DNA from: Bacillota bacterium
GTDB lineage: Bacteria; Bacillota; Dethiobacteria; DTU022
Length of the DNA: 64,000 nucleotides
NCBI GenBank assembly: GCA_019428945.1
Contig: JAHYJM010000001.1
Span: 28,837 to 92,836 of the forward strand
Reading direction: 5' to 3'
The position numbers and the translations under genes were made by a program. This document shows, piece after piece, positions 47,279 to 58,652 of this stretch. The notes beneath the pieces were generated by a model. That model was given only the letters and a program-made list of their open reading frames with translations, made no database searches and was not told where the DNA came from. Position 1 is the stretch's first letter. Each line of letters opens with the position of its first letter.

Positions 47279-48103
47279 TCAAGTAATACCCGCACATTCT
47301 TTCAATCTGTTCAAATAGTATTTTTCAACTGCAAATTTACCTGAATATGAAGATGGAGTTAATTCTCCACCATGATAATCAGAGCCACCAGTGATGACCA
47401 AACCCATATTCTCTGCGGCCTGCCTGTAAATTCTAACCAGATTAGGGCTGTGATCAGGATGAAATACTTCTATACCCTTCAGTCCTAAAACTACCAATTT
47501 CTTCAGAGAGTATTTCCCATCTACGCCGGGATGAGCCAGTACCGGTACTGCGCCGGAATTTTTAAGCAAATTCAAAACATCTTCAACCTGCACATAATTC
47601 CTGGGCACATAAGCAGGTTTATCTCTGCCCAGGTACACAGAAAATGCCTCATCAAGTGAGTGCACATATTTTTTTTTAAGCAGCAACCTGGCAAGGTGCA
47701 ATCTGCCGGGAGCGGCGCTTCCGCTTTCAAGCAGGATATCTTCCATTTTTATTTTGAAGCCTAACTTATGCAGAGCTTCGAGCATTTTATTCATTCTTAC
47801 ATGTCTTTCGCTTTTCATGTCATTTAGTGCTGCATTTAAATCATTTTTATTGAGCGGGTAGTATCCAAGGATATGAACTTCCCTGCCTTCGATCTCTGTG
47901 CTGATTTCAACGCCGGGTACAAATTCTATATTATAATTTTTTGCTGCCGCTGCCGCTTTCGCAAGCCCGTCCAGAGTATCATGATCAGTTAAAGCGAAGG
48001 CTGCAAGACCTGCTTCTGCAGCTCTGAGAGACAGTTCATTTGGGCTGAGCAGTCCGTCTGAGGCATTACTATGCATGTGCAAATCAACTTTTTCTACATT
48101 CAT
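47279..48103 (-). CDS. PHP-domain phosphoesterase (RNase AM/3',5'-nucleoside bisphosphate phosphatase-like)
   Basis: DLHMHSNASDGLLSPNEL; LTDHDTLDGL; PGVEISTE; GGSDYHGG. Confidence 0.88.
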   Translation of the reverse strand: MNVEKVDLHMHSNASDGLLSPNELSLRAAEAGLAAFALTDHDTLDGLAKAAAAAKNYNIEFVPGVEISTEIEGREVHILGYYPLNKNDLNAALNDMKSERHVRMNKMLEALHKLGFKIKMEDILLESGSAAPGRLHLARLLLKKKYVHSLDEAFSVYLGRDKPAYVPRNYVQVEDVLNLLKNSGAVPVLAHPGVDGKYSLKKLVVLGLKGIEVFHPDHSPNLVRIYRQAAENMGLVITGGSDYHGGELTPSSYSGKFAVEKYYLNRLKECAGIT

Positions 48104-48171
48104 AGGGTAAAATCCTCCACTTTCAGGTGAATCAAAGATAAAACTTATACTCTGGTTGATATCCCCTGAAA

Positions 48172-48207
48172 TAAAAAAAAGACCCTCTGCAGACTAATTT
48201 GAGAGGG
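48172..48207 (-). terminator. Intrinsic terminator downstream of spoVS
   Basis: Minus strand CCCTCT - loop - AGAGGG followed by TCTTTTTTTTATTT. Confidence 0.75.
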
Positions 48208-48243
48208 CGCTTTTAGCATCCTAATGGTGTCTGTCTGAGCTGT

Positions 48244-48504
48244 TTAGCGAGGTTCAATGATCAACTTTATTGCTGTTCTTTCCTCACCATCAATTTCAAT
48301 GTCGGTAAATGCAGGGATACAGATTAAATCTATTCCTCCCGGCGCAACAAACCCTCTTGCAATCGCAACCGCTTTTACAGCCTGATTCAAGGCTCCCGCT
48401 CCGATTGTCTGGATTTCTGCTCCACCCTTTTCCCTGAGCACCCCCGCCAGGGCGCCTGCTACTGAATTTGGATTCGACTTTGCTGAGACCTTTAATATAT
48501 CCAT
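48244..48504 (-). CDS. spoVS: Stage V sporulation protein S
   Basis: MDILKVSAKSNPNSVAGALAGVLREKGGAEIQTIGAGALNQAVKAVAIARGFVAPGG; start set after AAAGGAGG. Confidence 0.95.
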   Translation of the reverse strand: MDILKVSAKSNPNSVAGALAGVLREKGGAEIQTIGAGALNQAVKAVAIARGFVAPGGIDLICIPAFTDIEIDGEERTAIKLIIEPR

Positions 48505-48596
48505 TATTAGATGCCTCCTTTGCGGATTTAAATACATTATTCTGCTTAATCCACAAAAGTCCTGCCAGAATTATATGAATTATTCGATATTCATTT

Positions 48597-49382
48597 TTAG
48601 TTTATAATAAATATTCTTTCTATTGATAGGGCTTCTCCTCTTATTTCATTAACGGTAATAACTACTGCATTAAATAGTGATTTTCCTCCGCTGATATGGA
48701 GCCGATTTGGCAGCCCTGTGGTAAAACGTTCCAGTGGACCGTCTATATCAACACCCAGGATCGAATTATATAATCCAGTCATGCCCACATCAGTTATATA
48801 AGCCGTATTGCCGGGTAGTAATCTTTCATCCGCTGTCTGAACATGGCTGTGTGTTCCTATAACTGCGCTTACTCTTCCATTAAGATGCCAACCCATGGCC
48901 TGTTTTTCTGAAGTTGCTTCTGCATGAAAATCAATAATTATTACTTCAGCCTCTTCGTTTACTTTTTTTATTTCCCTGTCTGCAGCTTTGAAAGGACAGT
49001 CTACAGGTTTCATAAATACCCTGCCGATTAGGTTAATTACCGCCACTTTAGTATTGCTTTTTCCTGCTTCATAGATTACTGAGCCATTACCGGGGGTTGT
49101 TTCTTCAGGGTAATTAGCCGGTCGGAGCAGGCATGGCTCATTATCAATAAATTCAAATATATCTTTTTGATCCCAGGTATGGTTTCCACCGGTTACAATA
49201 TCCACACCTGATAAACGCAGTTCACGGAATATCTCTTCCGTTATCCCCGCGCCGCCTGCAGCATTTTCCCCATTAGCAATGATTACATCGGGATTATATT
49301 TTTTTTTCAACTCCGGAAGGTTGCGGCCGAGTGAATCGCGGCCTGTTTTACCAACGATGTCACCGATTAAAAGAACTTTCAT
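48597..49382 (-). CDS. ymdB: YmdB-family metallophosphoesterase (2',3'-cyclic nucleotide phosphodiesterase)
   Basis: MKVLLIGDIVGKTGRDSLG; NGENAAGGAGITEEIF; GGNHTWDQKDIFEFID; GTHSHVQTADERLLPGNTAYITDVGMTG. Confidence 0.93.
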   Translation of the reverse strand: MKVLLIGDIVGKTGRDSLGRNLPELKKKYNPDVIIANGENAAGGAGITEEIFRELRLSGVDIVTGGNHTWDQKDIFEFIDNEPCLLRPANYPEETTPGNGSVIYEAGKSNTKVAVINLIGRVFMKPVDCPFKAADREIKKVNEEAEVIIIDFHAEATSEKQAMGWHLNGRVSAVIGTHSHVQTADERLLPGNTAYITDVGMTGLYNSILGVDIDGPLERFTTGLPNRLHISGGKSLFNAVVITVNEIRGEALSIERIFIIN

Positions 49383-49496
49383 CTGAATTTCTCCATGTTT
49401 CACTGTTTATTTACAGGGAAAGTGCCCTTTAAGGGGCACTCTCTGATTGTATTTAATCTTCAGGGTTTATTCATGTAAGTTTATTTTGTTGTTTGC

Positions 49497-51032
49497 CTAC
49501 TTGGCATAATCTACCGCCCTGGTTTCCCGGATCACTGTAACTTTGATCTGACCGGGATACTCAAGTTCACTTTCTATTTTCTTGACTATATCTCTGGCAA
49601 CCTGAATCGAAGCATAATCATCAATTCGGTCCGGTTTTACCATGATCCTTATTTCACGACCGGCATGAATAGCATAAGCTTTTTCCACACCTTCAAAAGA
49701 GTCGGCAATATTCTCGAGATTCTCTAACCTCTTTATATATGATTCCAGGGTTTCCCGCCTGGCGCCAGGACGAACAGCTGATATAGCATCGGCAGATTGA
49801 ATCAGGACAGCTTCAAGAGTATTGAAGTCAACATCACCATGATGCGCTGCGATCGCGTTTATAATACCCGGTGATTCCTTGTATTTCCTGGCGATATCAG
49901 CGCCTATGACGACATGGGAGCCTTCAGTTTCATGATCGATTGCCTTACCGATGTCATGTAAAAGACCGGCCCTCTTGGCAAAGGTTACATCGAGTCCGAG
50001 CTCTGCAGCCATTATACCGGCCAGGTGAGCCACCTCGATTGAGTGTTGGAGTACGTTTTGTCCGTAGCTGGTGCGGTAACGCAGCTTGCCAAGCAGGGTA
50101 ACCAGTTCCGGATGAAGACCGTGAACTCTTGCCTCAAAAGTAGCACGTTCACCTTCTTCTTTGATTTGATTCTCGACCTCTTTACGGGTTTTTTCTACGA
50201 TCTCTTCTATTCTGGCCGGATGAATTCTGCCATCACTGACCAGCTTTTCCAGCGCCAATCTGGCAACTTCACGCCTGATCGGATCAAAACCTGAAATGAT
50301 AACTGCTTCGGGAGTATCGTCGATAATAAGATCAATACCGGTTAAAGTTTCGAGAGCTCTGATATTACGCCCTTCCCTTCCGATAATTCTCCCTTTCATT
50401 TCATCATTGGGTAGGTTAACAACAGAAACAGTTGTCTCGGAGACATGATCTGCCGCACATCGCTGTATCGCCAGGGTGACAATCTCACGGGCTTTTTTAT
50501 CCCCATCAGCCTTGGCCTGACTTTCTATATCCTTAACCATTACAAGCATTTCATGTTCAATTTCTTCACGTACACGCTGAAGGAGAAGATCTTTTGCTTC
50601 ATCTGTGCTCATCCCGGAGACATGTTCAAGTTCAGCCAGCTGTTGCTGATGGAGCTCTTCAAGCTTATCCCTGAACTTTTTGTTCTCTTCCTCTTTGTCT
50701 CTGAGTTCTTCTTCCTTGCGTTCCACATTATTGATTTTGCGGTCAAGACCTTCTTCTTTTTGGACCAGTCGTCGTTCCAGCCGCTGCAGTTCAGCACGCC
50801 TTTCTTTGCTTTCCTTCTCCAGCTCTGTTCTTAATTTATGGACCTCTTCTTTTGCTTCAAGTTGTTTTTCTCTTTTTAGAGAATTAGCTTCATGGGTAGC
50901 TTCTTCCAAAATCTTTTTTGCTGCCAACTCTGCAGAAGATATTTTAGCTTCTGCTATCATCTTACGAATAAAATACCCGCCCCCAAAACCTGCAGCCAGG
51001 GCGGCTATAACCATAAGTAGACTTTCAAGCAT
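49497..51032 (-). CDS. rny: Ribonuclease Y
   Basis: N-terminal TM, long coiled coil, [44 protein letters not shown] (KH), [19 protein letters not shown] (HD). Confidence 0.96.
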   Translation of the reverse strand: MLESLLMVIAALAAGFGGGYFIRKMIAEAKISSAELAAKKILEEATHEANSLKREKQLEAKEEVHKLRTELEKESKERRAELQRLERRLVQKEEGLDRKINNVERKEEELRDKEEENKKFRDKLEELHQQQLAELEHVSGMSTDEAKDLLLQRVREEIEHEMLVMVKDIESQAKADGDKKAREIVTLAIQRCAADHVSETTVSVVNLPNDEMKGRIIGREGRNIRALETLTGIDLIIDDTPEAVIISGFDPIRREVARLALEKLVSDGRIHPARIEEIVEKTRKEVENQIKEEGERATFEARVHGLHPELVTLLGKLRYRTSYGQNVLQHSIEVAHLAGIMAAELGLDVTFAKRAGLLHDIGKAIDHETEGSHVVIGADIARKYKESPGIINAIAAHHGDVDFNTLEAVLIQSADAISAVRPGARRETLESYIKRLENLENIADSFEGVEKAYAIHAGREIRIMVKPDRIDDYASIQVARDIVKKIESELEYPGQIKVTVIRETRAVDYAK

Positions 51033-51090
51033 ATTTTTCACCTCCGTAACCATGATTTAAGTAACATTGATTAGTGCAAAATAAAAACAT

Positions 51091-51113
51091 AAGCTGTGTC
51101 CAGGACACAGCTT
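51091..51113 (-). terminator. Intrinsic terminator downstream of recX
   Basis: Perfect 11-bp AAGCTGTGTCC/GGACACAGCTT hairpin; minus strand followed by ATGTTTTTATTTT. Confidence 0.65.
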
Positions 51114-51303
51114 AAAAGAGAAAGGTCAGGAAAAGGTTACACTTATCCCTTTACCATAAAGATTATATAAAATTTTAATCTATCCGCAGTGCCCTCAGAC
51201 ACCAGGCTTTCTCTTATCGGTTATGAACTGAACATATAATCACACATACACGATTCCTTTATAATTTTAGCCCTTTAACTAGATTATGTCAAGAAAAGAA
51301 TCT

Positions 51304-51774
51304 TCAATCAGAAAGTTTGTAATCTCTGATCGCTTCGATGATTAAGCTGTCCTGATAGCCTCTTCTTTTAAGAAATCCAACCTGTCTCGATATCCATTTT
51401 TCATCGATCTTTCCCTCTGCCGGATATCTTCTTTCAAGCATATTTTTGATGATCGATAAGTCATCTTCGTTACAAAAACTATCAGCTATTTTTTCATCAA
51501 TAACTTCTCTGTCAATTCCTTTTAAGCCCAGTTCATGGCGGACCCTGTTGCGGCCATAGCCTCTTGGTTTACGATAAGTGATATAGTCTTCGGCAAATCT
51601 TGAATCATCTATGTAACCGTATTCAATCATCTCTGAAACTACCTGACTAATAAGGTCAGGAGCATAATCTTTTCGTAGAAGGTACTCTTTTAGCTCTTTG
51701 AGGGTTCTCGCCCTGTATGTGAGATAACGCAGCGCCCTGCTTCTGGCTTTTTTCAGGTTATTAGAATCATCCAC
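51304..51774 (-). CDS. recX: Regulatory protein RecX
   Basis: ALRYLTYRARTLKELKEYLLRKDY; YGYIDDSRFAEDYITYRKPRGYGRNRVRHEL; adjacent to recA. Confidence 0.92.
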   Translation of the reverse strand: MDDSNNLKKARSRALRYLTYRARTLKELKEYLLRKDYAPDLISQVVSEMIEYGYIDDSRFAEDYITYRKPRGYGRNRVRHELGLKGIDREVIDEKIADSFCNEDDLSIIKNMLERRYPAEGKIDEKWISRQVGFLKRRGYQDSLIIEAIRDYKLSD

Positions 51775-51796
51775 TGCATTTCAACTCCATCAACTG

Positions 51797-52861
51797 CTAC
51801 TGCTTAGCCTCATCTTTAACTGCTTTTTCAGCAGGAGCTTTTTCTTCTTTGTCTGCTATTACAGGTGTAGAAAGAGGCAGGCCTGCCAGCTTTCTTACTT
51901 TTTGATCAATTTCATCCCTGATTTCAGGATTATCTTTAAGAAAAGCTCTCACATTTTCGCGACCCTGACCCAATCTTTCCTCTCCGTATGAAAACCATGC
52001 CCCGCTCTTGTTGATAACGTTATGTTCCAGACCAAGATCTATAAGTGAACCTTCAGCAGAAATTCCAGTTCCGTAGATAATATCGAATTCGGCGATTTTA
52101 AAGGGTGGAGCAACTTTATTTTTTACTACTTTAACCCTGGTTCGGTTACCTATGACCTGATCGGAGCCTGCTTTAAGTGATTCGATTCTCCTCACGTCCA
52201 TGCGTACTGATGAATAAAATTTAAGCGCTCTGCCGCCGGGAGTAACCTCTGGATTACCGAACATTACCCCTACTTTTTCCCTGATCTGATTGATAAAAAT
52301 TGCACAGGTCCTGGATTTACTGATTACTCCTGACAGCTTGCGAAGAGCCTGAGACATCAGCCTTGCCTGCAGGCCGACATGGGCGTCACCCATTTCTCCT
52401 TCTATTTCAGCGCGTGGCACTAGAGCCGCTACCGAGTCAATTACAAGGACATCAATTGCCCCGCTTCGAACAAGCGCTTCCGCTATTTCCAGAGCCTGCT
52501 CACCTGTATCAGGTTGTGATACCAGTAATTCATCTAGATTTACCCCCAGATTTGTCGCATACTGAGGATCAAGCGCATGTTCAGCATCGATAAATGCTGC
52601 ATAGCCCCCTCTTTTTTGTGCTTCGGCAATGATATGAAGAGCAACAGTGGTTTTACCTGATGATTCAGGCCCAAAAACCTCAACAACTCTTCCCCGTGGT
52701 ACGCCGCCAATTCCAAGCGCTGCATCAAGAGCAAGGCTGCCGGTTGGAATTACTGCCACTTCATAGTTGACATCCTGGCCCAATTTCATTACCGAGCCCT
52801 TGCCGAACTGTTTTTCAATCTGTAATAGTGCTGCTTCCAGTGCTTTTTCTTTTTCCAACAA
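51797..52861 (-). CDS. recA: Recombinase RecA
   Basis: [71 protein letters not shown]. Confidence 0.98.
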   Translation of the reverse strand: MLEKEKALEAALLQIEKQFGKGSVMKLGQDVNYEVAVIPTGSLALDAALGIGGVPRGRVVEVFGPESSGKTTVALHIIAEAQKRGGYAAFIDAEHALDPQYATNLGVNLDELLVSQPDTGEQALEIAEALVRSGAIDVLVIDSVAALVPRAEIEGEMGDAHVGLQARLMSQALRKLSGVISKSRTCAIFINQIREKVGVMFGNPEVTPGGRALKFYSSVRMDVRRIESLKAGSDQVIGNRTRVKVVKNKVAPPFKIAEFDIIYGTGISAEGSLIDLGLEHNVINKSGAWFSYGEERLGQGRENVRAFLKDNPEIRDEIDQKVRKLAGLPLSTPVIADKEEKAPAEKAVKDEAKQ

Positions 52862-52942
52862 GACTTACCTCCTTAACCGGTTTCTTACCGGTTTACTTCT
52901 TTTTAATAGTTTATGATTCCTGCCTTCCTGAACCAGGTAAAT

Positions 52943-53533
52943 TTAATTATCAAACCTTTTCCAGTGTACTGATCTGTATTGCGCTCCCTGCCTTGTCAGT
53001 ATGCTTTCGAAAAGAGTAACCCCCTCAATTAATGCCGGTGAAGTAATAAATGTATCTGTTGCATCAAGCATATCTTTGATAACTTTTTCATCGATAGGCT
53101 GCCTGATTCTACCTAATGTTAAATGGGGATGATAGCTGCGTTTTTCCGGTTTAATGCCTATGCCAGCCAGATCTGAATCAAGCTTATCAGCAAGATCTGT
53201 ACTTATACTGTAACCTTTTTTCACTGCAACCCAGATTACTCTTGCCCTGGCAGTGGAGGGGAATACTCCACTGCCAGAAATATCCAGTTCAAAGGGTTTA
53301 AATGATCGCGCCGCTTTATCGATCACATTTTTGATTAAATCAATATTAGAATCGTCTGTTTCACCGATGAACTTCAGAGTAAGGTGCAGCCCGTCGGCTT
53401 TAACCCAGCGAACACCACTTAACTGATGTTTTAACTCATTCTGAAGAGTGGCAACTTCATGTCGCTGCTTGTCCGATAACTCCAGGGCTATAAAAAACCT
53501 GCTCACTATTAACTCCTCCGCCTTGCCTGTCAT
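52943..53533 (-). CDS. thpR: RNA 2',3'-cyclic phosphodiesterase (ThpR/LigT)
   Basis: Two HxTL motifs (HLTLKFIG, HLTLGRIR). Confidence 0.92.
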   Translation of the reverse strand: MTGKAEELIVSRFFIALELSDKQRHEVATLQNELKHQLSGVRWVKADGLHLTLKFIGETDDSNIDLIKNVIDKAARSFKPFELDISGSGVFPSTARARVIWVAVKKGYSISTDLADKLDSDLAGIGIKPEKRSYHPHLTLGRIRQPIDEKVIKDMLDATDTFITSPALIEGVTLFESILTRQGAQYRSVHWKRFDN

Positions 53534-54766
53534 TTAAGTATCCAACAAAAACTTTCTCAGCATATCCAGGGCAGCCTGCGCCGAACGCTCTTTGATCACT
53601 CTTCGCCCCCCGCCCAGGTTCAATTCCCGGCAATTAAGGCCGCTATCTCCTTCAATTGCAATATAAACCAGGCCCACCCTGCTTTTCGAACTATCACTTT
53701 GCGGCCCGGCAATACCAGTAATCCCGACTCCAAGATCGGATTTAAATCTCGACCTTGCCCCTTTAGCCATCGCTTTGGCTGTCGCCTCACTAACTTCGCC
53801 TTCCTTTTCGATAAGAGCAGGATCAATGCCAAGCAGCTTTGTTTTGGCAAAACGGGAATAGGCAACAATGCCACCCAGGTAAAATTTTGAACTACCCGGA
53901 ATATCAGTTAGGACATCTGACAACAGTCCTCCACTGCATGACTCTGCCAAAGCCAGGGTCTTACCCCTGGATGTCAGCTTGTAGGCAACGACACCAGCCA
54001 GGGTTTCATCATCAGCGCCGAAAATGTAATCTCCAAGCGCATCTCTCAGGCGCCGCTCTGCCTCTTCGATTAAGAGCTCTGCCTCTTTTCGATTGCCATA
54101 CCCTTTAATCTGCAGGTATACTTCATATCCCCTGGCGACATATGAAATAGGTGGAAATTCCCAGACGCCGATTGACTTAATTTTTTCTTCGAGCATCGAT
54201 TCACCCATACCGATACATTTCAGGGTTTTTACCATACTCAGATTACAGTAATTTTGCTCCACTAAAACGGGTACTACAGCATTGTCAAACATGTATTGCA
54301 TTTCGTTAGGCGGCCCGGGCAGCATCACTATCAGTTTTCCTTCATAATCTACGATCATCCCGGGAGCTGTTCCACGGGTATTTTCAAGCATTTTCCCGCC
54401 ATCAATTACCATCGCCTGCTTTATATTGTTGTCTGTCATATTAATGCCCCGAAGTTTGAAAAAGCGCTCCATTTTATAGAGCCATGTTCTATCCAGGATT
54501 AACTGTTTATCAATAATTCCAGCTACAGCTTCCCTTGTCAGATCATCATCTGTTGGGCCAAGTCCTCCGGTTATGATTACCAGGTCGGTTTTACTTAGTG
54601 CCCTGTCGAGAGCATCCCTTATTGCAGGCTCTTCATCGGCAACCACTACAGATTCCCTCACATCAATACCCATTGACCATAGCCTGCGCGATATAAAACC
54701 ACTGTTACTATTTTCAACCAGTCCTGTTAATATCTCATTGCCAATACAGATCAGGTCAGCCGACAA
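53534..54766 (-). CDS. cinA: CinA-family protein (competence/damage-inducible)
   Basis: CIGNEILTGLVENSNSGFISRRL; GGLGPTDDDLTREAVAG; LPGPPNEMQYMFD; AESCSGGLLSDVLTDIPGSSKFYLGGIVAYS. Confidence 0.95.
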   Translation of the reverse strand: MSADLICIGNEILTGLVENSNSGFISRRLWSMGIDVRESVVVADEEPAIRDALDRALSKTDLVIITGGLGPTDDDLTREAVAGIIDKQLILDRTWLYKMERFFKLRGINMTDNNIKQAMVIDGGKMLENTRGTAPGMIVDYEGKLIVMLPGPPNEMQYMFDNAVVPVLVEQNYCNLSMVKTLKCIGMGESMLEEKIKSIGVWEFPPISYVARGYEVYLQIKGYGNRKEAELLIEEAERRLRDALGDYIFGADDETLAGVVAYKLTSRGKTLALAESCSGGLLSDVLTDIPGSSKFYLGGIVAYSRFAKTKLLGIDPALIEKEGEVSEATAKAMAKGARSRFKSDLGVGITGIAGPQSDSSKSRVGLVYIAIEGDSGLNCRELNLGGGRRVIKERSAQAALDMLRKFLLDT

Positions 54767-54786
54767 GTATATTCACCTCGATTATT

Positions 54787-56169
54787 TTAGACAGGCAGTT
54801 CATCCAGCGGTGTCACCTTTAGAGCGAGAAGGTTGTACGGTGATACGGCTGATATTTTCGCCCTAACCCAGCCTCCCGCTTTCAAAGGTTTATCTGAATG
54901 CATATACACCACGCCGTCAACATCAGGAGCCTGGTGCTCGCTTCTGCCTACATACCAATTCTCCTTCGAATCGATCGCCTTATCTACAAGAACTATCAGA
55001 TTCTTACCGACCATATCTCTGTTCAGTCGAAGTGCAATTTCCTGTTGCTTAATCATCAGTTCTGCCCTTCGTCTCTCTGCTATGCGGCGGGGCACTTTTC
55101 TGATCTGATCTACGGCGGTGGTACCGTCCTGTCTGGAATAAACAAATGCTCCCATCTTTTCAAACGGCCTGCTTTCGATGAAATCAAGCATGCCCTGAAA
55201 GCGAGACCTGGTTTCCCCCGGAAAGCCAACCATCAACGTTGTTCTCAATGCAATACCGGGGACAGTTACCCTTAGTTTGTCAATTAAAGACTTAAGATAT
55301 GTGTTGTTATAATGCCTGCCCATCATTTTTAGAATAAGATCGTCTGTATGTTGAATAGGTATATCCAAATAGTTGCAGATACGACTTTCTGAAGCGATTA
55401 GATCAATTAAATCGTCATCGATTCTTGATGGATATGTATACATTATTCTGAGCCAGAATTTCTCAGGAAGCTGCATTATTTTTCTGATCAGCTTGCTTAA
55501 GCTTTTACCATCACCCCATTCGCTTCCATAGGCAGTTGTATCCTGGGCAATTAATACTATTTCACTTGCGCCTCCGGATACCAGTATACTTATCTCATCT
55601 AAAATACTTTTCTCATCCCTGCCGCGATAATCTCCACGAATTGAGGGTATCAGGCAATAGCTGCACCTGTTACTGCAGCCTTCGGCTATTTTAACATTGA
55701 CGCTGTGAGCAGGTGTAGTGAGTATCCGGGGAGCAAGCGATATATATTCCGCAGAAGGTTTATCTTTTAGAACTGTTTTGATACCGGCAAACAGCAACTT
55801 AAATAAATTATCCAGCCGTTTGTAACTGTGAACACCAATTGCTCCGTCAACTTCCTCTATTCTGGCCAATATTGTACTGCCGTATACTTCAACAAGACAG
55901 CCTGCCACAACAAGGATAGGTTTACCGTCAACTTTTTTTGATCCCAGTTCCAGAATCGTATTGATTGCTTCCTGCTGAGCTTCCTCGATAAACCCGCATG
56001 TATTGACAAAGGCAAGATCTGCCGATGAATAATCATCGGTTAACACTGCGCCTCTGCCGGCCAGATAACCTAATACCTCTTCCGTATCAACTCTGTTTTT
56101 AGTGCATCCCAATGATACGCTGTAAACTTTTAACCCTTTAAGCCTCAGATGGTTTGTTCTCTTGATCAA
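54787..56169 (-). CDS. rimO: Ribosomal protein S12 methylthiotransferase RimO
   Basis: SLGCTKNRVDTEEVLGYL; EGCSNRCSYCLIPSIRGDYRGR; TRAM domain C-terminus. Confidence 0.94.
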   Translation of the reverse strand: MIKRTNHLRLKGLKVYSVSLGCTKNRVDTEEVLGYLAGRGAVLTDDYSSADLAFVNTCGFIEEAQQEAINTILELGSKKVDGKPILVVAGCLVEVYGSTILARIEEVDGAIGVHSYKRLDNLFKLLFAGIKTVLKDKPSAEYISLAPRILTTPAHSVNVKIAEGCSNRCSYCLIPSIRGDYRGRDEKSILDEISILVSGGASEIVLIAQDTTAYGSEWGDGKSLSKLIRKIMQLPEKFWLRIMYTYPSRIDDDLIDLIASESRICNYLDIPIQHTDDLILKMMGRHYNNTYLKSLIDKLRVTVPGIALRTTLMVGFPGETRSRFQGMLDFIESRPFEKMGAFVYSRQDGTTAVDQIRKVPRRIAERRRAELMIKQQEIALRLNRDMVGKNLIVLVDKAIDSKENWYVGRSEHQAPDVDGVVYMHSDKPLKAGGWVRAKISAVSPYNLLALKVTPLDELPV

Positions 56170-56182
56170 GGTAAAACTCCCT

Positions 56183-58501
56183 TTATTCTTTTCGCTTTTC
56201 GAATTCCTCGCAGATCAGGGCTGCCTGTTCCTGCGTCACTAAAACCTCACGGGGTTTACTCCCCTCAAACTGACCGACCACACCTCTTCTTTCAAGGTCG
56301 TCTATTAACCGTGCAGCCCTGGTATAACCTATCCGGAATCTACGCTGTAAAAGTGAAATAGAAGCCTGCCCGGTTCGAACTACAAGATCAACGGCTTCGG
56401 CAAACAAAGCATCAGCTTCTTCCGCTTCAGGCTCATCAATTTTTTCTAGAAAGGTATCGCCCTCAACGTAATCCGCATTACCCTGCTCTTTTATGAAATC
56501 TGTTACCTTTTTAACTTCAATTTCACTGATGTATCCACCCTGCACCCGGAACGGCTTAACCGCACCAACAGGATAGAAAAGCATATCGCCACGGCCAAGC
56601 AGTTTTTCAGCTCCGCCCATGTCCAGTATAGTCCGTGAATCAAACTGAGAGGATACAGTAAATGCAATTCTTGAAGTAATATTAGCTTTGATAATGCCGG
56701 TTAAAACATCAACTGAAGGCCTCTGCGTAGCTACCAGTAAGTGAATTCCTGCTGCTCGCGACATCTGCGCCAGGCGGGCTATTGAGTCTTCGACCTCTCC
56801 CGGTGAAACCAGCATCAGATCAGCCAGTTCATCAATAATCACTACTATGTATGAAAGAAGTTCAAGCTCTTCGTCTTCTGTTGTAAGTTCATTGTATGCT
56901 CCGATATCCCTTACCCCGAGTCGCGCAAAAAGATCGTAACGACGCCCCATCTCCCTGACCATGTTTCTCAGGGCAAGAGATGCTTTTCGCGGATCAGTGA
57001 CAACTGGCATAAGCAAGTGTGGAATACCGTTGTAAATGCTCAACTCGACAACCTTGGGATCAATCATCATAAAGCGTACCTGTTCCGGGCCTGCTTTATA
57101 TAGAATACTTGTAATAATAGTATTCAGGCAAACGCTCTTACCGGCCCCGGTTGCTCCGGCAATCAGGAGGTGTGGCATTTTTGTCAGATCGGCAATCACG
57201 GCAATACCGGTGATATCTTTTCCAAGGGCTATGGTTAATGGTGAAAGGCTCATTTTGAAAGCTCTGTCTGTCATTACCTCACGCAGGTTAACCAAAGATA
57301 TAGTCTGGTTGGGAACTTCGATGCCAAGGGCAGCCTTACCGGGTATTGGGGCTTCTATCCTCACCAGCGGAGCAGCAAGATTAAGCGCAAGATCGTCGGA
57401 CAGACTGCTGATTCTGCTTACCTTAACCCCCGCTTCGGGCTGCACTTCAAACCTGGTGACTGTTGGCCCTGACTGAACATGGATCACTTTTGCTTTCACG
57501 CCAAAACTGAGAAGCGTATTTTCAAGGAGTTTAGCCCTTTCTCTGCTGTTTTTCGCCTGTTGCTCTTCGCCCCCGCTGGGCATTGTTAGCAGATCAAGCG
57601 GTGGAAATTTATATTCAGGTCGGACACTCTTACTGCGGACAGTAACCAGGAGCTCTTCCCTCTCCTCACCGGCTGTTTCAGGCGAGATCGTCTCCATAAC
57701 CTCTGGCAGGCTTTTCTGCAATAATTTGTCTTGATCCTCCGCAGTATCATGAACCGGCTCCGTTTCAGCCGCGCTAATCTGATCTGGTTGCTCTCCGGTT
57801 GAAAGAGCAATTTCTGCCAGCGCATGCTCCCTGACCTTCATGGCTTCGGCCCGATTTGCGGCCATATTCGTTACACCTTTATTTATAGATCTGCCGCACC
57901 ATTTAATACCGTTGATAAATAACCGGCTGGTTTTCCTGAAAGCCTTGTAAAGAGATTCGCATATTTTCAGAAGAGTGTTAACAATTTTTTTAAGCGATAT
58001 ATCAAAAAGCAGCAGTAAAGAAATAACAACCAGAGCATATATTAATATTAGACTACCCAGAGGACCTATAGCCAGGTATAAAGAAGTCGCGGTGAGCGCC
58101 CCCAGTAATCCTCCGCCTTCGCGGGCCAATCCTGCCATTATGCTCTCTCTGAAACCGAAAAGACCTGTTATATCAGGCAACTTTTCTGTAATCAGCTGCA
58201 GATGAATCCAGGTTATATAGAGAAAAGGCATGATTAACAGGCCAATTAACCGGTTCTTGAGCCGGATTCGATTTTGCGGTAAAAATGTTCTGATGGCAAG
58301 AATTGCAATAAAAAGCGGGATGATAAATGCGGCATCGCCAGCCAGGCTGCGCAGCAAATTATTCAGAAAAATGCCGATGCCCCCGGTTTGTCCGGGAATG
58401 AAAAGACCAATCAAGGCAAAAGCGGCCAATGCAAATAATAAAACGGCCTTAATTTGCATCCGCATCTCTTTTTTAATGCTTTTTCTTCGACGTTTGGCCA
58501 A
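56183..58501 (-). CDS. ftsK: DNA translocase FtsK/SpoIIIE
   Basis: N-terminal TM bundle, PHLLIAGATGAGKSVCLNTII, ATQRPSVDVLTGIIKANITSRIAF, C-terminal winged-helix gamma domain. Confidence 0.95.
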   Translation of the reverse strand: MAKRRRKSIKKEMRMQIKAVLLFALAAFALIGLFIPGQTGGIGIFLNNLLRSLAGDAAFIIPLFIAILAIRTFLPQNRIRLKNRLIGLLIMPFLYITWIHLQLITEKLPDITGLFGFRESIMAGLAREGGGLLGALTATSLYLAIGPLGSLILIYALVVISLLLLFDISLKKIVNTLLKICESLYKAFRKTSRLFINGIKWCGRSINKGVTNMAANRAEAMKVREHALAEIALSTGEQPDQISAAETEPVHDTAEDQDKLLQKSLPEVMETISPETAGEEREELLVTVRSKSVRPEYKFPPLDLLTMPSGGEEQQAKNSRERAKLLENTLLSFGVKAKVIHVQSGPTVTRFEVQPEAGVKVSRISSLSDDLALNLAAPLVRIEAPIPGKAALGIEVPNQTISLVNLREVMTDRAFKMSLSPLTIALGKDITGIAVIADLTKMPHLLIAGATGAGKSVCLNTIITSILYKAGPEQVRFMMIDPKVVELSIYNGIPHLLMPVVTDPRKASLALRNMVREMGRRYDLFARLGVRDIGAYNELTTEDEELELLSYIVVIIDELADLMLVSPGEVEDSIARLAQMSRAAGIHLLVATQRPSVDVLTGIIKANITSRIAFTVSSQFDSRTILDMGGAEKLLGRGDMLFYPVGAVKPFRVQGGYISEIEVKKVTDFIKEQGNADYVEGDTFLEKIDEPEAEEADALFAEAVDLVVRTGQASISLLQRRFRIGYTRAARLIDDLERRGVVGQFEGSKPREVLVTQEQAALICEEFEKRKE

Positions 58502-58652
58502 TTATCTTTTTCCGCCTTTCAGGTTAACTATACCTCAGGTTCAGAACTCAATCAATTATAAAACATTTGTTCGCCATTGTAAAGTTTCTTTCTGTTCAAA
58601 AGCTTAAATCAGCAGTTAATATTACGACTTTTAATTTGAAGGTTTAATCAGA

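Noticed and set aside
48296-48556. 86-aa minus-strand ORF overlapping spoVS
   Set aside because: Alternative frame of the spoVS gene; spoVS frame has clear family match and Shine-Dalgarno.
49417-49444. AGTGCCC/GGGCACT hairpin between rny and ymdB
   Set aside because: Stem present but not followed by a clear U-tract on the transcribed strand; not called as a terminator.
52862-52900. Direct repeat ACCGGTTT-CTT-ACCGGTTT upstream of recA
   Set aside because: Too short, no LexA-box symmetry; probably chance.
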